From: Branchiostoma floridae
Lineage: Eukaryota; Chordata; Leptocardii; Amphioxiformes; Branchiostomatidae
Assembly: GCF_000003815.2 (NCBI RefSeq)
Contig: NC_049983.1
Location: 472,524 to 536,523, forward strand
Length of the DNA: 64,000 nucleotides
Direction of reading: 5' to 3'
Made by a program: the position numbers and the translations under genes. The notes under the pieces are model-generated. The model had not been told where the DNA came from and ran no database searches. It saw nothing but the letters and a program-made list of their open reading frames with translations. Of this stretch, positions 60,074 through 64,000 are shown piece after piece. The stretch's first letter is position 1; each line of letters starts with the position of its first letter.

Positions 60074-60906
60074 AACTAGAGTTCTGCGACCTCATTAGAT
60101 ATTAAGAACTTTTGTAAATGTTATGCAAATGACTTACTAGGGGGCTCAAAATCTGATTATTAGTCTCAGGCAATACCAACCAGTTTCTGACGTTGTATCA
60201 TAAATATCAAAGATCTCTGGCGAGAAGCAGTCCCCTGAGAATCTAACAGGAGTCAGAGCAACCCTACAGAGGTGGAGTAAAGATAACCTTTTTAATGCGA
60301 GAATCTCATACTCTTTATTTATACGTCTCTAAGAGTCTGTGTATTTTAAGTACTTTTAAATTTTCACCTTTCTCTCCCTCACATCAACTTTGCGCGCCTT
60401 CCCTTTTTGACCTTCCCTCTTTTTATTCCTTACCTTTGTTTCCGTGTTTACCTTCTTTTCATTTTTACCCTTCGATGGTACACTTGAGTACTTGTCTATT
60501 TATACTAGGTCGTATTTTGCATGATTAAAATGCATTGGAATTTCTCTCTTTCTCTACATATGTAACAAGTTTGAAGTCATATCATGGAATTCAGTACATT
60601 TATAAACTTTCCTCATTAATCATGCAAATCATCTTTTGATTTGTATAACTAGTCTCTCATGATGTAAGTCATCACTGGCTATCTGCTTAGCAAATGTCAG
60701 GAAGATCCGTCAACACGATCTCGAGTTATTCCCGTCCGTAGTTTGGAAGGAAGTATCGGCCCCTGCAGTTAACGCTAAGGGACCCAAAACGCTACTTAAG
60801 GGGCCGAAACAAACAGACCATACTCTCTGCCCCAAGCGCTATTTACCAGTCAAATATCACAACCACGGCGTGTACAGAACTTGAGATATAAAATGCATTG
60901 TATCAA
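60074..60906 (-). mobile_element. Interspersed repeat, AACTCTAGTT-ended family, copy F (degraded)
   Basis: It begins AACTAGAGTTCTGCGACCTC in the orientation opposite to copy E, 37 bases after it. It is interrupted by a pyrimidine-rich segment (60360-60470) and resumes with CTCATTAATCATGCAAATCA and CCCCTGCAGTTAACGCTAAG. Copies E and F again form an inverted neighbour pair. Confidence 0.5.
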
Positions 60907-61748
60907 ATTTCATCAAAGACAAACACGTAATGCATGTATTTGAAACTTATCTTAGCACCTTAATTTACCCCTTACATCGGGTCTTCCTTCTCCACTTATA
61001 CGTAGTGAGATGCTGTGCTTCCCTCATTGCTCTATACCAAGAGCTTCCAGCGGCTTCAAGATCTCTTTCCGCATTTGCCCTCAGTATGTCATTCTTGGCC
61101 TTCCTCTCCTTCTTCTTACACCAAATGGCTTCCAGCCTAAGATCTTATTATAATTCGCTGTTTTTACTCATGTATGTATCTCGACAGCTTTTAAACCGTA
61201 AAGGTCTGTTCAAAACCTGTCAGTATATTTTTTGACATGTTTTAAGGAAAAAAAATCAACTTTAACTGGTTAATCCAGATACGGCATGAACATATTTTCT
61301 TAAAAACTGTGATGTACTGTATATTTGAGTGAGACTTTGAAAGTTGGAAAGTGCGACAATACAAGATCCTGTCTGGATTTCTACGTCGTGTGTACGTGAT
61401 ATGTATTTTTTAAATAAAATTTGATATAACGTAGGTACAACAATATGACATATTCCTTGACATCATAGAAAACCATTATCTAAAGGTCTGAAAAGCGTTG
61501 AACAAGTCGTACCAAAGCACTGCTCAAGTACGTATTCTGGCACAACCGTCAAATGTGAATAATTTGTATAAATTCTGTGTTGTATTGATCTATTTCAAAA
61601 TTTCAATCAATATATACGTGTGGCATCACCAATATAAAGCTGTCTGGTGTAGTGGGTTATATTCTGATGTTGGCCTTTCATTTAATGTCATGGGATAGAA
61701 CTTAGGCTATATAAACTGAGATAAAGTAAGCAGTAGTGGCAAAATATT
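60907..61748. other. Intergenic, nothing recognised
   Basis: AT-rich DNA without a supported gene. An open stretch at 60930-61235 is leucine/serine-rich in composition and has no recognisable domain. Confidence 0.5.
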
Positions 61749-61848
61749 NNNNNNNNNNNNNNNNNNNNNNNNNNNNNNNNNNNNNNNNNNNNNNNNNNNN
61801 NNNNNNNNNNNNNNNNNNNNNNNNNNNNNNNNNNNNNNNNNNNNNNNN
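61749..61848. other. Assembly gap (100 N)
   Basis: Exactly 100 N, a placeholder for a gap of unknown size, just before a tandem repeat. Confidence 0.99.
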
Positions 61849-61861
61849 ATAAAAAAGATGT

Positions 61862-62009
61862 TTAAATGTACGCACGTGTTTCTTACAATGTTACGACTAG
61901 AACCCAGTGAGTTAAATGTACGCAGTGTTTCTTACAATGTTACGACTAGAACCCAGTGAGTTAAATGTACGCAGTGTTTCTTACAATGTTACGACTAGAG
62001 CCCAGTGAG
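61862..62009. repeat. Three-copy tandem repeat of 49-50 bp
   Basis: The unit starts TTAAATGTACGCAGTGTTTC and ends ACCCAGTGAG. Copies at 61862, 61912 and 61961 differ only by one inserted base in the first and one substitution in the third. The array may extend into the adjacent gap. Confidence 0.95.
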
Positions 62010-62113
62010 TTAATCCCCCCACACACACACACACACTCACCGAGTACATTATGTTAGTGAAGGTGAGAGTATGGGAGCCCTGCGGTAAGGGGTTACCTCA
62101 CTGAAGCTGCGGC

Positions 62114-62332
62114 ATGTTGGCGGCGACGCAGCGGCTAGCTGAGAGATTTGAACAGATCGCTCAACGAATTTCGTCGATAGAAAGCGAATCATTCACGCTT
62201 TTTGTGTTTTGTTGTCTTTTGTTGGTGATACATGTGCATTTTGCACGATTTTCCCATCATAAAATAAAGGGCAACATAAAAGTTAGTCAGGAAGCAACTA
62301 CGCCGCCAACGTACCACAGTCCAGTGAAATAA
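62114..62332 (+). other. Short open frame (72 codons) with an amphipathic start and one hydrophobic segment, doubtful
   Basis: The frame begins MLAATQRLAERFEQ, which would form an amphipathic helix, and continues to a hydrophobic stretch (FTLFVFCCLLLVIHVHF, about residues 27-43) and a basic tail. An AATAAA-like run lies inside it near 62262. It sits on the strand opposite the proline-rich exon and 27 bases from its donor. A small single-pass membrane protein or the start of a spliced gene is possible, but no family, splice partner or conservation supports it. Confidence 0.15.
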
Positions 62333-62359
62333 ATGACTGGAAGGATAGTTTCAACAAAC

Positions 62360-63056
62360 CTGGCGGCAGATCTAGGTCCGCGCCGTACATCGGGTTCAGC
62401 GGCAGGTTCACGATGTCTTCCTCCCGCAGCCAGTAGACACCGGCCCTCTTGGCGTTTCTCCGTTTGGGGAGGAGAATCCGCGCCGCCGGAGTCTGTCCGG
62501 GGGGATGAGACGGGTTCCCTGGAGTCTGTCCGGCCGGACGAGACGGATCCCCTGGAGTTTGTCCGGAGCGTCGAAACGGATCTTCCGGATTCTGTCCGGG
62601 GGCAACAGGCGGTTCTTCTGAAGTTTGTCCGGAGGGACGAGATGGTCCTCCCTGACGACGACGGTTCATTTTCGGGGGAAGAGGCGGCGGCACCTCAGAA
62701 GCCTTTTGGAGAGAAGCCATCGGAGTATAGCCGTTGTCTACGATAGCTGACATAGGGGTGTAGCCAGTGTCTACGAGAGAAGCCATTGGTGTATAGCCAT
62801 TGTTTACGATCGAAGCCATTGGCATGTAGCCATTTCCCTCACGTGTAGACCCTCCTGGGTCAGTCAACTCTGTCGGGCTGTTTGCTGTTTGGGTCTGCTG
62901 AAGTTCGTTTCCCGGACCCTCCGCCATCTCGCACTCGGACCGCACCCAATCTGGTGCCGATCGCGAAATGCGCTTTCTCCGCTGTGTCGTGTGGGAAAAA
63001 GCCGATTCCACTAATTGTCTAGAAATCGGATGTGGCATGTCATAAACATTCAACAT
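62360..63056 (-). CDS. Minus-strand first exon of a proline-rich protein with YxPM, SH3-ligand and NPxY motifs (partial)
   Basis: Not recognised as a named family. Read on the minus strand from ATG at 63056, with an in-frame TAA just upstream. The exon encodes 232 residues plus one base and ends at a consensus donor (CAG then GTTTGT on the minus strand, intron starting at 62359). Seen: four 11-residue repeats, each with a tyrosine motif (YMPM at 77-80, YTPM at 88-91, 99-102 and 110-113); PPPLPPK at 123-129; imperfect proline-rich repeats around GQTP (about 137-192); basic stretch PKRRNAKR (197-204); NPMY at 221-224. Known: phospho-YxxM binds PI3-kinase p85 SH2 domains, PxxPxK-type motifs bind SH3 domains and NPxY motifs bind PTB domains. 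Inference: a cytoplasmic tail or scaffold in tyrosine-kinase signalling. Met44 (MAEGPGN) is an alternative start. No membrane segment is visible in this exon, and the remaining exons were not found. Confidence 0.55.
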
Positions 63057-64000
63057 CCACAGCAGCCACTTTTTTTATGTTTAGGAGGAATTTTCCAATT
63101 TACCCTGAGTTATCGCTGCTTTGACGTCAGAGACCTGTGATATTATAATATGCATGGTGTATTGCTGTGTATTGTTGTAGTCAGTACTCTTTTTGCCATT
63201 ATCGTTGCAAGATTAAGTTTACACTGTAAAGAAAATGTTTAAAGTAAAATTGTAAAATCGTCTTACATCGTCGCAACTTAGATTTATAACGCGCAAATCG
63301 CAAATTTAGCGTCAGCGATCGCGAGTAAATATTCAAGAGATACCAAGGACTTTACATAACGTATTTGGAGGAACCATGCAGTATGCACAGGGGTTGCTTA
63401 CCTCGTATTTGGCTAAAATTTCTCATTTGCTATAACATATTGATAAGAGACCGCCGAACTAATTCATCATTGAAGAAACCTCAATATTGTGTCGGCTGTT
63501 TTCTTGTATAGAACATTTTGTCACTCACACGAGTGGTAAATAACGGCATAGCGCAGACTTCTTTTTCTTGCATACCGGATAGATTGAGTCTGAGTATTTA
63601 ATAGTGGACGTAGCAGATGAATATTCAAGAAAGCTATACGAACTGTGAACTGTGTGTATTTTGACAAAGCGCTATACAAGAGTGTAGACCTATAGCTATG
63701 AATTATCCTGCTGTGCTGTAACTTCTTCACAACTCGCTTTTAACACCGACGTATGGAAGACAATGTTTTTGATAACCAATCTAGACAATTGCACGCCAAG
63801 TAAAGGCCATTTGCAAGGTTGTTAGGTCCCACAACTGTTTATTTGATGGACAATACTCATATTTAGATGCTACCAAAGAGAGTAAGATGTAAAAGGAACA
63901 AAAAATGAGTGTTATTCTGATGTTTCGGATCAACCTCAACGTTAGACCATAATAAAAAAAAAAACACCCAACAACCAGGTTCACTGCTGAACCAGCCAGT
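63057..64000. other. Right edge, upstream of the minus-strand exon
   Basis: No coding sequence is supported. It would hold the promoter of the minus-strand gene. I see no clear TATA box or further exon. Confidence 0.5.

Noticed and set aside
61862-62009. CRISPR-like array
   Set aside because: The 49-base units abut directly with no spacers, and the genome is eukaryotic. It is an ordinary tandem repeat.

Overview
This is a eukaryotic, animal-type window. Its genes are split by many short introns with GT...AG borders, the exons are GC-rich against AT-rich introns, and there are SINE-, MITE- and LTR-like repeats plus three runs of N. The F-type lectin and CEMIP domains, the intron density and the repeat families fit a draft assembly of a lancelet (Branchiostoma). 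That assignment is inference.

About 55 kb (2773-57943) is a head-to-tail array of three plus-strand genes of the CEMIP/TMEM2 (KIAA1199) family, which bind and depolymerise hyaluronan. I built each gene exon by exon from frame, splice borders and three-way comparison. Gene 1 (2773-22244) and gene 2 (23616-39472) each have 24 coding exons of pairwise identical length and encode 1271 residues. Gene 3 (42436-57943) is more diverged, with 27 coding exons and 1564 residues. All three have a signal peptide, a G8 domain, a first GG (FAM3/ILEI-like) domain, a long right-handed beta-helix region and a second GG domain. None has a C-terminal membrane segment, so they look secreted, like CEMIP rather than the membrane-anchored TMEM2. 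Gene 3 also carries two F-type (fucolectin, FTP) lectin domains between the signal peptide and the G8 domain, each on its own exon flanked by phase-1 introns. This lectin-hyaluronidase fusion is the most notable thing in the window.

The gene 1/gene 2 duplication unit includes upstream DNA (at least 840-2772 versus 22875-23615). The two proximal promoters align, but gene 1 has a TATA box where gene 2 has a small deletion. Introns hold mobile DNA: a G-rich element with terminal inverted repeats (8846-9973), a large fold-back pair filling the last intron of gene 1 (18842-22097), a probable solo LTR (26563-26814), small MITEs and several microsatellites.

From 39473 to 42435 lies repeat-bearing intergenic DNA with one unexplained coding-like stretch. 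After gene 3, 57985-62100 is intergenic and rich in interspersed repeats. At the right end a minus-strand exon (62360-63056) encodes the start of a proline-rich protein with four YxPM motifs, an SH3-ligand motif and an NPxY motif. It is unrelated to the CEMIP array and its gene continues beyond what I can assemble. I found no tRNA or rRNA gene with confidence and no CRISPR array.
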